Shown in pieces: positions 17,215-25,304 of a stretch of 40,835 bases of DNA (positions are counted from its first letter, which is position 1; each line of letters opens with the position of its first letter). This DNA is from JBBIMP01 sp037444305 (GTDB lineage Bacteria > Acidobacteriota > UBA6911). The notes under the pieces were generated by a model, which ran no database searches, was not told where the DNA came from, and saw nothing but the letters and a program-made list of their open reading frames with translations. The stretch covers positions 1 through 40,835 of the forward strand of contig JBBIMP010000044.1 of the NCBI GenBank assembly GCA_037444305.1, in the 5' to 3' direction. The translations under genes were made by a program, and so were the position numbers.

Positions 17215-17640
17215 GAAGTTCGTGACGTTCTCGGGATTGGGCCGGATGGCAACCGAATTCTGGCGGAACACGGCGTGGTTGCGCCGGATGGCGCCCCCCT
17301 GGCTCTCGGTGTATACGGTCGTCCAGTCCGTCGGATCGACCTGCACGTGGAATCCGTCCCCGCTGTGGAACTTGAACCAGTGGTCCGTCAGGATCCCGGT
17401 CGACTTGTAGACCCCGTCTCCCCAGCCGACGCTGTTGCGGACGCACGGCTCGCCCGTGCCCACCCAGATGATGTCCGGGTTCTTCTGACAAAGCGCCACG
17501 TCGCCGATCGCGGCCGTGCCGTAGCGGTCGAAGATGGGCTCCCAGGTCGTTCCGGCATTCACCGACTTGAAGACGCCGCCGGAGGCCGAGGCCGCGATCA
17601 CGTGGCGATAATCGCTCTCCAGGGCGTCGATGATGGGAAT
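17215..17640 (-). pseudogene. Remnant of a VPS10/sortilin-like beta-propeller protein with internal deletion
   Basis: The minus-strand translation shows motifs of the large exported VPS10/BNR-repeat proteins common in Acidobacteriota: ASASGGVFKSVNAGTTWEPI, GDVALCQKNPDIIWVGTGEP and GWGDGVYKST. It then jumps at about 17390 to WFKFHSGDGFHVQVDPTD, TVYTESQGGAIRR and SVAIRPNPENVTNF. In full-length relatives these two parts are separated by a long stretch and the whole protein is around 1,000 residues. Here only about 140 residues survive. There is no signal peptide, the frame stays open across the junction, and it runs into the duplicated repeat, where it stops at 17155. I infer an internal deletion plus loss of both ends. 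Confidence 0.7.
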
Positions 17641-17697
17641 CTCTCCGTGTCCCTCCGTGTAATGCTTTTCAGTTCCCCGCATCGGACCGGCGGAGCT

Positions 17698-17725
17698 TTG
17701 ACGGCCGGTGTCGCGGATATATAAT
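17698..17725 (+). promoter_or_regulatory. Sigma-70-type promoter for the ALDH gene
   Basis: TTGACG (17698-17703), a 16-nt spacer and a perfect TATAAT (17720-17725) precede the ALDH gene. Transcription would start near 17732, leaving a leader of about 72 nt. The leader contains a short GC hairpin, CCGCCC-AC-GGGCGG, near 17740-17752. Confidence 0.6.
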
Positions 17726-17803
17726 CCCCTGCTGTACCCGCCCACGGGCGGAAAAACCTGACAATCCGGCTGCCATGCCTTCATATAGAAAGGATTTGCT
17801 TAT

Positions 17804-19345
17804 ATGAAACAGAAGGAAAGAAACAGTCTCTTCCGCTCACTGGGGCTCAAGCCCCGGCTCGCGGGAACCAGCTGCGGAGCGGAGTGGTTCGCCGGCAGCG
17901 GCGACCATCTGGAGATCCACAGCCCGACCACCGGGGAACTGCTCGGCCGCGTCGAACAGGCCGGCGAGGCCGACTACAACCGCATGATGCAGCAGGCGGA
18001 AAAGGCCTTCCTCCACTGGCGCGCGGTGCCCGCGCCCAAGCGCGGGGAGATCGTCCGGCAGATAGGGCTGGCGCTGCGCGAAAAGAAGGACGCCCTGGGA
18101 CGGCTCATCTCGCTCGAAATGGGCAAAATCCTCAGCGAGGGGCTGGGCGAGGTGCAGGAGATGATCGACATCTGCGATTTCGCGGTCGGCCTCAGCCGCA
18201 ACCTCTCCGGCCCGACGCTGCAGAGCGAGCGGCCCGCGCACCGCATGATGGAGCAGTGGCACCCGCTCGGCCCCGTGGGCGTGATCAGCGCGTTCAACTT
18301 CCCCATGGCGGTGTGGTCGTGGAATGCCGCGCTGGCCTGGGTTTGCGGCGATCCCGTCGTGTGGAAGCCGTCGAGCAAGACGCCGCTCTGCGCCATCGCC
18401 TGCCAGAATGTCGCCGCGGAGGTTCTCCGTATCAACGGCATCCCCGAAGGCGTGTCCTGCGTCCTGATCGGCCGCGGCTCCTCGGTCGGTGAACGCATGG
18501 TCGCCGATCCCCGCCTGCCGCTCATCAGCTACACTGGTTCCACGCGCCTGGGCAGGCACATCGGCGAGGTGGTCGGCGGCCGGCTGGGCCGGACGATCCT
18601 CGAGCTGGGCGGCAACAACGCCCTGATCATCTCCGACAAGGCCGACCTGAAAAGCGCGCTGGCCTCGGCCTTCTTCGGCGCGGTCGGCACCGCCGGCCAG
18701 CGCTGCACCTCCACGCGGCGCCTGATCATCCACCGAAAGGTCTACCGCACGTTCCTGCAGAAGCTCGTCGCCAATTACAGGAACGTGCGCCTCGGCGATC
18801 CGCTTGATCCGAAGACGCTGATGGGTCCGCTGATCGACGAAAGCGCCGTCAGGGATTATGAGCAGGCCATCGCCGCAGCGAAGCATCAGGGAGGAAAGAT
18901 AGTCTACGGCGCCAAGGTGCTCAAGCCGCCCTTCGGCCGCCGCACCTTCGTTCTCCCGACGATCATCGAGATCGCCAACGAGGCGGAAATCGTGCAGACG
19001 GAGACCTTCGCCCCCATCCTCTACGTCATGAAATACTCCGGACTCGAGGAGGCGCTCGCCCTGCACAACGGCGTGCCCCAGGGGCTGTCCTCCGCCATCT
19101 TCACCGACAGCGTCGCGGAGGCGGAGACATTCCTCAGCTGCCGGGGTTCCGACTGCGGCATCGCCAACGTTAACATCGGAACTTCCGGCGCGGAAATCGG
19201 CGGAGCCTTCGGCGGCGAAAAGGAGACCGGGGGCGGCCGCGAGTCGGGTTCCGACTGCTGGAAGAGCTACATGAGACGCCAGACCAACACCGTCAACTGG
19301 GGAGGAGAGATCCACCTCGCCCAGGGCGTGAAGTTCGAAACCTAG
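17804..19345 (+). CDS. Aldehyde dehydrogenase, ALDH7/antiquitin type
   Basis: A 513-residue NAD(P)-dependent aldehyde dehydrogenase. Catalytic features are intact: oxyanion Asn N165 (SAFNFPMAVWSWN), general base E267 (ILELGGNN) and nucleophile C301 (GTAGQRCTSTRR). The NFPMAVWSWN and ELGGNNA variants are characteristic of ALDH7 (antiquitin, piperideine-6-carboxylate/alpha-aminoadipate semialdehyde dehydrogenase), which acts in lysine and pipecolate breakdown. The substrate here is inferred from family only. AAAGGA precedes the ATG by 9 nt. The gene has its own promoter and is followed by a class-III aminotransferase 74 nt downstream, so the two may act in one pathway although a hairpin lies between them. 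Confidence 0.93.
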   Translation: MKQKERNSLFRSLGLKPRLAGTSCGAEWFAGSGDHLEIHSPTTGELLGRVEQAGEADYNRMMQQAEKAFLHWRAVPAPKRGEIVRQIGLALREKKDALGRLISLEMGKILSEGLGEVQEMIDICDFAVGLSRNLSGPTLQSERPAHRMMEQWHPLGPVGVISAFNFPMAVWSWNAALAWVCGDPVVWKPSSKTPLCAIACQNVAAEVLRINGIPEGVSCVLIGRGSSVGERMVADPRLPLISYTGSTRLGRHIGEVVGGRLGRTILELGGNNALIISDKADLKSALASAFFGAVGTAGQRCTSTRRLIIHRKVYRTFLQKLVANYRNVRLGDPLDPKTLMGPLIDESAVRDYEQAIAAAKHQGGKIVYGAKVLKPPFGRRTFVLPTIIEIANEAEIVQTETFAPILYVMKYSGLEEALALHNGVPQGLSSAIFTDSVAEAETFLSCRGSDCGIANVNIGTSGAEIGGAFGGEKETGGGRESGSDCWKSYMRRQTNTVNWGGEIHLAQGVKFET

Positions 19346-19355
19346 CGTTCCTCGT

Positions 19356-19390
19356 CCGCGGATTTCCTGAGCGATCCCTGGAATCCGCGG
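19356..19390 (+). terminator. Hairpin after the ALDH gene, possible attenuator or terminator
   Basis: A perfect 9-bp stem, CCGCGGATT (19356-19364) and AATCCGCGG (19382-19390), with a 17-nt loop begins 10 nt after the ALDH stop. A T-rich but interrupted stretch (CTCTGGTTTCGTTTCC) follows. It could partly separate the ALDH from the aminotransferase gene. Confidence 0.45.
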
Positions 19391-19419
19391 CTCTGGTTTC
19401 GTTTCCTTGGGAGAGATCC

Positions 19420-20817
19420 ATGCCGAGAGATTATTCCCGCCTGCTTTCAGAGCTATCCGCCGAATACGCCGAGCGCTCGCCGCGCTCCCGGGAGGTGAAC
19501 GACCTGGCCGGCCGCTACCTGGTCGACGGCGGCAGCCACACCATCCGCCTGCTGCAGCCCTTCCCTCCGCGGATAGTTGCAGCCAAGGGAGCCAGGGTGA
19601 CCGATGAGGACGGCCACCAGATCCTCGACTTCTGGCAGGGCCATCTGGCGAACGTCCTGGGCCACAACCCCGAGGTCGTCACGAAGGTCATGACCCGCTG
19701 TTTTGTGGAGGGCTTCGGGCTGCAGACGGGATTCACCGACCGCCTGCAGGCCGAGACCGCCGAGATCCTCTGCCGCCGCACCGGCGCCGAGAGGGTGCGG
19801 TTCACCACGAGCGGCGCGCTGGGAACCATGTACGCCATCATGCTGGCCCGGGCATTCACGGGGCGCACCACCGTGCTGAAGGTCGGCGGCGGCTGGCACG
19901 GCGCCCAGCCCTGGGGGCTCAAGGGCGTCGGCTTCCAGGCCGCGCCCGACCGGGGCTTCGTCCGCGTGGAAAGCGAAGGCATTCCGCAGCCCTTTCCCGG
20001 CGAAGTCCAGGTGACGGGGTTCAACGACCCTCAACGGCTGGAGGACTGCTTCCGCGCCGAGGGCGAAAAAATCGCCTGCTTCATCGTCGAGCCGTTCATC
20101 GGCGCCGGCGGGCTGATCGCGGCCGGCAAGGAGTATCTGCAGGCGGCCCGAGACCTGACGCTGAAGCACGGCGCGATTCTCATCTTCGACGAGGTCATCA
20201 GCGGTTTCCGCTTCCGCGCGGGGGACGCCGGTTCCCTCTGGGGCATCCGGCCCGACCTGGCGGTCTTCGGCAAGGTGATCGGCGGCGGCATGCCCGTCTC
20301 AGCCGTCGCCGGCCGCGCCGATGTGCTCGGCCTCGTGAGCCGGGCCGCGGGCCAGAGAGTGCGCTTTTCCGGCGGCACATACTCCGCGCACCCGGCCTCC
20401 CTTCTGGCCGCCCGGACGCTGCTCAACCATCTTGTGGAGAATGAGGCCCGGGTCTATCCACGGCTCGCCGAGCTGGGAGCAATGGCGCGCTCGGCCATCG
20501 AGCGGGCTTTCGTCGAGGAAGGCATCCTTGCGCGCTGCACCGGCGGCGGGGAAGGCATTCTGCCGGGCAGCTCGCTCTTCATGGTCCACTTCCCTCACCG
20601 TGAAGATGCGCGCCTGGAGAGGCCCGAGGACGTGTACGACCCGGAGCTCTGCGACGTGGCACTCGGCGAGAAGGTGCTGCACCTGGCGCTGCTGCTGGAG
20701 GATGTGCACCTGATCCACGCGCACGGGGGCGTGTCTACCGCGCACTGCGAGGAGGACATCGTCTATTTCAACGAGGCCTGCCGCCGCGCCGCGCGCCGCA
20801 TCCACAAGATGGGGTAA
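19420..20817 (+). CDS. Class-III aminotransferase (glutamate-1-semialdehyde aminomutase-like)
   Basis: A 465-residue fold-type I PLP enzyme. The PLP-binding lysine is K285 in VFGKVIGGGMP, the ring-stacking/pyridine Asp lies in LIFDEVISGFRF (D257), and the phosphate loop SGALG is at 131-135. The IGGGMPVSA pattern resembles GSA aminomutases, but no heme genes are nearby. The enzyme more likely transaminates an omega- or beta-amino acid. Co-location with an aldehyde dehydrogenase fits a transamination-then-oxidation pair that converts an amino group to an acid. GGGAGAG lies just ahead of the ATG. I cannot name the substrate. Confidence 0.9.
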   Translation: MPRDYSRLLSELSAEYAERSPRSREVNDLAGRYLVDGGSHTIRLLQPFPPRIVAAKGARVTDEDGHQILDFWQGHLANVLGHNPEVVTKVMTRCFVEGFGLQTGFTDRLQAETAEILCRRTGAERVRFTTSGALGTMYAIMLARAFTGRTTVLKVGGGWHGAQPWGLKGVGFQAAPDRGFVRVESEGIPQPFPGEVQVTGFNDPQRLEDCFRAEGEKIACFIVEPFIGAGGLIAAGKEYLQAARDLTLKHGAILIFDEVISGFRFRAGDAGSLWGIRPDLAVFGKVIGGGMPVSAVAGRADVLGLVSRAAGQRVRFSGGTYSAHPASLLAARTLLNHLVENEARVYPRLAELGAMARSAIERAFVEEGILARCTGGGEGILPGSSLFMVHFPHREDARLERPEDVYDPELCDVALGEKVLHLALLLEDVHLIHAHGGVSTAHCEEDIVYFNEACRRAARRIHKMG

Positions 20818-20826
20818 AGACCAGTA

Positions 20827-20842
20827 CACGGAAGAACGCGGG
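20827..20842 (+). repeat. Dispersed 'ACGCGGA..AACGCGG' element, copy 2
   Basis: CACGGAAGAACGCGGG begins 9 nt after the aminotransferase stop. It is a short copy of the element also found at 24888 and elsewhere. Confidence 0.5.
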
Positions 20843-20869
20843 CATATGCGCTCCCTGCTTCGGGCTTTG

Positions 20870-20878
20870 TGATATGAT
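20870..20878 (+). promoter_or_regulatory. Extended -10 promoter for the molybdenum hydroxylase operon
   Basis: TGATATGAT carries a TGn extension and a 5/6 match to TATAAT. No good -35 is visible. Transcription would begin near 20885, about 57 nt ahead of the ATG at 20942. Confidence 0.4.
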
Positions 20879-20941
20879 TCCCCTCCACACGAGCCACACA
20901 TTCACCCGGTCGGTTCCGCCATCCCGCGGAGGGAGAGATTT

Positions 20942-21580
20942 ATGACCAGAAAAGGCAAAAACCACACGGAGGGCAAAACCGGCGTCAGCCGGCGAGGCTT
21001 CATCACCTCCATCGGCGCCGGGGCCATGGGCGCCGCCGCACTCACCCCGCAGGGTGCAACCCGGGCCAAAGCAGCGGAGGTCATCAAGGCCGAGGAGATG
21101 GTCTCCCTGTCGCTCAACATCAATGATCGCGTCCACCGCCTGCTGGTGGAGCCCCGTTGGTCGCTGCTCTACGTCCTGCGGGAGAAACTGGGCCTCACCG
21201 GCGCCAAGGTCGGCTGCGACCGGGGCGAGTGCGGCGCCTGCACGGTGCTGATCGACGGCACGCCCCGCTACTCATGCCTGACCCTGGCCCTGGAGGCCGA
21301 CAATTGCCGGATCACCACCGTCGAGGGGCTCATGCAGGGCGAATCGCTCGGTCCGGTGCAGGAGGCATTCCTCGAAAAAGACGGTTTCCAGTGCGGCTAC
21401 TGCACCCCGGGCCAGGTCATGGCCGCGGAAGGGTTGCTGAGATCGAACCCGAATCCCACGCGCGATCAGGTCCGCCACGGGATGAGCGGGAACCTCTGCC
21501 GGTGCGGCGCCTACGTGCACATATTCAATGCGGTCGAGCGAGCGGCCGAACTCAAGAAGGCCGGGGGAGGTGACCTGTGA
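20942..21580 (+). CDS. Molybdenum hydroxylase 2Fe-2S subunit with Tat signal
   Basis: The iron-sulfur subunit (212 residues) of a xanthine-oxidase-family enzyme, passing electrons from the Mo site to FAD. A twin-arginine motif SRRGFITS (16-23) plus a small-residue hydrophobic stretch predicts export of the folded complex, as in PaoABC aldehyde oxidoreductases. The plant-type cluster cysteines are C92, C97, C100 and C112 (GCDRGECGACTVL). The helical-domain cluster cysteines are C151, C154, C186 and C188 (QCGYCTPGQ; NLCRCG). GGAGGGAGAG lies just ahead of the ATG. Its TGA overlaps the next gene's GTG, so translation is coupled. The substrate is unknown; aldehydes or N-heterocycles are typical. 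Confidence 0.95.
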   Translation: MTRKGKNHTEGKTGVSRRGFITSIGAGAMGAAALTPQGATRAKAAEVIKAEEMVSLSLNINDRVHRLLVEPRWSLLYVLREKLGLTGAKVGCDRGECGACTVLIDGTPRYSCLTLALEADNCRITTVEGLMQGESLGPVQEAFLEKDGFQCGYCTPGQVMAAEGLLRSNPNPTRDQVRHGMSGNLCRCGAYVHIFNAVERAAELKKAGGGDL

Positions 21581-23886
21581 AGCCGGATGAATCCTACTAC
21601 ATAAACGAGCCGCTGCCGGAAAGCCCCGGGCCGGACAATGCCGCGGAGCCCTGGACGGCGCCCAAAGTGGTTGGCGGACGGCGCTCCCGGGTGGATGCCT
21701 ACGAGCGCACGAGCGGCACCGCGGTCTATCCTTCTGACGTCATTCTCCCCGACATGCTGTACGCGGCGATCCTGCGTTGTCCCCACCCTCACGCGCAGGT
21801 CAGGAAGCTGGACGCATCCAGGGCGGAAAAAATGCATGGCGTCCGGGTGATCCTCAGCGGCAGTTCCCCCGAGGCCAACGTGTCGTGGTCTTACGGCCGC
21901 GGCGTCTCCACGAAGCTGTTCGACCCACACTGCCGCTTCGAGGGCGAGGCCGTCGCCGCGGTTGCGGCTGAAACCCCCTACCAGGCGTGGGATGCGGCGA
22001 AGGCCATCGAGGTGGAATACGAAGTCCTGCCGTTCCTGGCGGACGAGGCCAGGGCGCTTGCGGCAGGCGCAACGCCGGTGCACGAAGGAGGCAACCGGGT
22101 GGGCGCGCCGGCAAAGTACGAGCGCGGGGACATCGCCCGCGGCTTCACCGAAGCCGACAAGATCCTGGAAGAGGAGTACTCGACCAGCGCCGAAATCCAC
22201 TCGCCGATGGAGATGCACGGGTGCGTGGCGCGCTGGGACGGCGACCGACTCACGCTCTGGGCCTCCACCCAGGGAGTATACCCCGTCCAGCAGAGAGTCG
22301 CCGCCACGCTGGGGATGCCGCTGGCCAACGTCCGAGTCATCGGGCATTACATGGGCGGCGGATTCGGCGCCAAGCTGGGAGCGGACAAATACAACATCAT
22401 CGCGGCGCTGCTGGCCAGGAAGGCGGCCCGCCCGGTGAAGCTCTTCCTGACGCGCGAGGAGTGCTGCCTGTGCGTCGGCAACCGTCCTCCCTGCCACATG
22501 AAGCTGAAGGCCGGGGTGAAAAAGGACGGCACGCTTACGGCGCTGGACTACACCTGCCTGGCCACCGGCGGCGCGTACCCTGCAAGCGGCACCTCGCTGG
22601 TCGACTGGCCCCTCCGCGACCTCTACACCTGCCCCAACGTGCGGACTGAGGCCACGGATGTTTTTATCCACGCCGGCCCGGCGCGGCCTTTCCGCGCCCC
22701 GGGACACCCGCAGAACGCCTGGGCGCTGGAGATCATGATGGATTCTCTGGCCGAAGCCGTGGGCATGGACCCGGTGCAGTTCCGCCTGAAGAACATCCCG
22801 ACGGTCAGCCAGGCACGCAACAACATGCCGTACACCACGACCGGCCTGGCGGAATGCCTCAGGGAGGGAGCCAGAGCCTTCGGCTGGGAGGAAGCCCGGC
22901 GGAAGCCCAGGGCGCAGGGACACATCCGCCGCGGCGTCGGGGTCGCCGCCGGCATGTGGGTTGCAGGCGGCGGAGGCCCTCCGGCCACTGTGATCGTCAA
23001 GCTCTTCGCCGACGGCAGCGCCAACCTGAACCTCGGCGCCAGCGACATCGGCACCGGCACCAAGACCGTGATGTCGATGGTGGTGGCCGAGGAGCTGGGC
23101 GTGCCGCTGGAACGGATCCAGGTCGAGCACGCCGACACCGGGACCACGCAGTATGCCTCCGCCAGCGGCGGGAGCAAGACCGTGCCGACCGAGTCGCCCG
23201 CCGTGCGCGACGCCGCGCTCACCGTCCGGAAGCAGCTGCTGGAGCTGGCCGCGCAGGAGCTGAAGCTCGAAGCCGCAGACCTCACGCTGGAAGGCGGCGA
23301 AGTCGTCAGCCGCAGCGATGCGGCCCGCAGGAGGAAGATCAGCGAGCTGAGAAGCCTGCAGAGCCGCGGCCTGATTGTCGGCGTCGGATACCGGGGACCG
23401 AACCCCGCAGACAAGGTCACCAATCCCTTCGCCGCGCAGTTCTGCGAGGTGGAGGTGAACACGCGGACCGGCGAGGTCAGGGTGCTGCGTTTCCTGGCAG
23501 CCCAGGACAGCGGGCGCGTCATGAACCGCCTCACCTTCGACAACCAGGCCATCGGCGGCATCACCATGGGCATCGGCCTGGGAATGATCGAGGAACGCAT
23601 CCTCGACCGCTCCCGGACAGGCAAGATGGTCAACGCCAACTGGCACGACTACAAGATCCCCACAGCGCTGGACGTGCCCTCCGAGATCGTCTGCCTGCCC
23701 ATCGAGCACCCCGACGACCAGGCCAACAGCACCGGGGCGAAAGGCCTGGGCGAGCCCGTCACCATCCCGACGGCCCCCGCCATCGCCAACGCGGTCTACC
23801 ACGCAACCGGCATCCGGGTGCGCCACACGGGAATCAACCCGGTGCAGCTCAGCCGGCTTCTGGCCGCGCGTGCAAAGGAGGATTGA
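21577..23886 (+). CDS. Molybdenum hydroxylase, molybdopterin-binding subunit
   Basis: The catalytic subunit (769 residues), family CoxL/XdhA/PaoC. The GTG start overlaps the previous stop (GTGA) and has GGGGGAGG upstream. Residues ~40-150 form the aldehyde oxidase a/b hammerhead domain. Further on are the Mo-binding landmarks GGGFGAKLG (~263), RPFRAPGHPQ (~370) and DIGTGTKTV (~489). The catalytic Glu is E726 in GAKGLGEP. No separate signal peptide is seen, so it would ride through Tat with the Fe-S subunit. There is no selenocysteine or CO-dehydrogenase active-loop motif, which argues against CO dehydrogenase. A substrate cannot be assigned. Confidence 0.95.
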   Translation: MKPDESYYINEPLPESPGPDNAAEPWTAPKVVGGRRSRVDAYERTSGTAVYPSDVILPDMLYAAILRCPHPHAQVRKLDASRAEKMHGVRVILSGSSPEANVSWSYGRGVSTKLFDPHCRFEGEAVAAVAAETPYQAWDAAKAIEVEYEVLPFLADEARALAAGATPVHEGGNRVGAPAKYERGDIARGFTEADKILEEEYSTSAEIHSPMEMHGCVARWDGDRLTLWASTQGVYPVQQRVAATLGMPLANVRVIGHYMGGGFGAKLGADKYNIIAALLARKAARPVKLFLTREECCLCVGNRPPCHMKLKAGVKKDGTLTALDYTCLATGGAYPASGTSLVDWPLRDLYTCPNVRTEATDVFIHAGPARPFRAPGHPQNAWALEIMMDSLAEAVGMDPVQFRLKNIPTVSQARNNMPYTTTGLAECLREGARAFGWEEARRKPRAQGHIRRGVGVAAGMWVAGGGGPPATVIVKLFADGSANLNLGASDIGTGTKTVMSMVVAEELGVPLERIQVEHADTGTTQYASASGGSKTVPTESPAVRDAALTVRKQLLELAAQELKLEAADLTLEGGEVVSRSDAARRRKISELRSLQSRGLIVGVGYRGPNPADKVTNPFAAQFCEVEVNTRTGEVRVLRFLAAQDSGRVMNRLTFDNQAIGGITMGIGLGMIEERILDRSRTGKMVNANWHDYKIPTALDVPSEIVCLPIEHPDDQANSTGAKGLGEPVTIPTAPAIANAVYHATGIRVRHTGINPVQLSRLLAARAKED

Positions 23887-23890
23887 GCCC

Positions 23891-24868
23891 ATGCTGCCCA
23901 GCTTTTCCTACACTCGCCCCGAAACCCTCGAGGAGGCCGTCAAGAAGCTGTCGTCCCCGGGCACCCGGGTTCACGCCGGCGGCACCGACCTGCTCGGCTG
24001 TCTCAGGGACGGCACCTTCGAGGCGTCCGCGATTCTCAGCCTGAAGGCGATCCCGCGACTGGCCGGCATCGGCGAGGTCGCCAACAATGCTCTGCGGATC
24101 GGCGCCATGACGACAGTCCGGGAAGTCGCCGAGAGCCGGGTCGTAGCCGAACGCTACGCCGCCCTCTCCCAGGCCGCGGCAGTGGTCGCCAGCCCGCAGC
24201 TGCGCAACCAGGGGACCATCGGGGGGAACATCTGCCAGAAGCCCCGCTGCTGGTACTACCGCGGGGATTTCCACTGCCTCCGCAAGGGGGGCAACGAGTG
24301 CTTTGCCGTCAAGGGAGAAAACCGCTACCACTGCATCTTCGGCGGCGAGCTCTGCTACATCGTCCACCCCTCGGACACCGCCCCGGCCCTGGCTGCGCTC
24401 CAGACGCAGGTTCGGGTTACGGGCGAGCGCGGCACGCGCCTGGTGCCCATGGAGCAGTTTCACGTCCCGCCGGGCACCGACCCGCAGAGGGAAACAGTGC
24501 TCGAGCCTGGCGAGATCGTCACCGAGATCCTGCTGCCGCCCGCGGCTCCCGGATTGCGCAGCTCCTACCGGAAGGTACGGGCGCGGGCGTCGTGGGACTT
24601 CGCCCTGGCAGGCATCGCCCTGGCCCTGCAGTTCAAGGGGGATGTCGTGGAGGAAGCGCGCGTTTTCCTGAGCGGCGTCGCGCCGGTCCCCTGGCGCTCC
24701 AGGGGTGTGGAGGATGCCGTCAGAGGCCGGCGCCTGGATGCGGCGACCATGGCGAAGGCCTCGGAGGCCGCGGTGGCGGGCGCCCAGCCGCTCGAACAGA
24801 ACGGCTACAAGGTCCCGATGCTGCGCGGCCTGGTGCTGGAACAACTGGAGGCCATGGCCCGCCGCTGA
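23891..24868 (+). CDS. Molybdenum hydroxylase FAD subunit with Cys-rich insertion
   Basis: The FAD-binding subunit (325 residues), family CoxM/PaoB. FAD contacts are visible in HAGGTDLL (29-36) and QGTIGGNIC (107-115). Directly after them is an insertion with cysteines at 115, 120, 129, 137 and 148 (PRCWYYRGDFHCLRKGG). PaoB and 4-hydroxybenzoyl-CoA reductase HcrB bind an extra 4Fe-4S cluster in this region, so this subunit probably does too. ATG 23891 has AAGGAGG 9 nt upstream; a GTG at 23870 would overlap the previous gene. It is the last gene of the operon, in the order Fe-S, Mo, FAD. Confidence 0.93.
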   Translation: MLPSFSYTRPETLEEAVKKLSSPGTRVHAGGTDLLGCLRDGTFEASAILSLKAIPRLAGIGEVANNALRIGAMTTVREVAESRVVAERYAALSQAAAVVASPQLRNQGTIGGNICQKPRCWYYRGDFHCLRKGGNECFAVKGENRYHCIFGGELCYIVHPSDTAPALAALQTQVRVTGERGTRLVPMEQFHVPPGTDPQRETVLEPGEIVTEILLPPAAPGLRSSYRKVRARASWDFALAGIALALQFKGDVVEEARVFLSGVAPVPWRSRGVEDAVRGRRLDAATMAKASEAAVAGAQPLEQNGYKVPMLRGLVLEQLEAMARR

Positions 24869-25052
24869 CCGGACAACAGAGTTTCGGCACACGGATGAAC
24901 GCGGACAAACGCGGATCGAGCATGACAGAAATGCCATTTCCCTCCAGCGGCTGCGGCGCTTGTTCTACGGAGTATCCCCAGGGGGAAAATGATTTGGCAG
25001 CGTCGATCATCCTCAATTCGGAAAAACGTCAATTCTTAAGTTAACGCTTATG
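24869..25052. other. Spacer between the hydroxylase operon and the repeat block
   Basis: No convincing gene is seen. A 40-codon frame at 24922-25044 (opening MTEMPFPSSGCGAC) lacks a ribosome binding site and known features. The stretch starts with a dispersed repeat at 24888-24915. Confidence 0.4.
24888..24915 (+). repeat. Dispersed 'ACGCGGA..AACGCGG' element, copy 3
   Basis: Two linked units (CACACGGATGAACGCGG, then ACAAACGCGGAT) start 19 nt after the stop of the FAD subunit. This is the clearest copy of the family in the window. Confidence 0.6.
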
Positions 25053-25183
25053 GGGCGCAAGCCCTGGGTTGACGGCCGCAGACGCGATCAACCCCGAAGC
25101 GGCCGGGAGGGGCAAAACCCCGAAGGGGTGAAACAGGAAAGCCCAGGGCGCAAGCCCTGGGTTGACGGCCTCAGACGCGATCA
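25053..25183. repeat. REP-like block: two 38-bp copies with a CCCAGGGC hairpin
   Basis: Positions 25053-25090 and 25146-25183 are 38-bp copies differing at one base, period 93. At 25142-25161 the second forms a perfect 8-bp hairpin, CCCAGGGC-GCAA-GCCCTGGG. The same stem with a different loop occurs at 33504-33523. GC-rich intergenic hairpins of this kind are familiar in Acidobacteriota and related phyla. The open frame spanning them is a by-product of the repeat. Confidence 0.75.
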
Positions 25184-25304
25184 GGCCCTGAAGGGGCGGC
25201 ACTGCCAATTCAACCCTCCACCTACGAACCTGTGAACCTGCGAACCTGGCAACAGCAGGTCCCGTCTCCCTCAACTCCGCATCCCGAAGCGCCAATTCAC
25301 AAAA

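Noticed and set aside
17837..19315. A 492-codon minus-strand open frame opposite the ALDH gene
   Set aside because: It is antisense to a complete aldehyde dehydrogenase with all catalytic residues, and shows no domain of its own.
21511..23892. A 793-codon minus-strand open frame opposite the molybdenum subunit
   Set aside because: It is a shadow of a fully recognisable xanthine-oxidase-family subunit; Asp/Gly/Val-rich with no motif.
25050..25235. A plus-strand 61-codon ORF in the intergenic repeat block
   Set aside because: Its translation is two copies of the same motif created by the 38-bp repeat (GRKPWVDG), so it is a by-product of the repeat.
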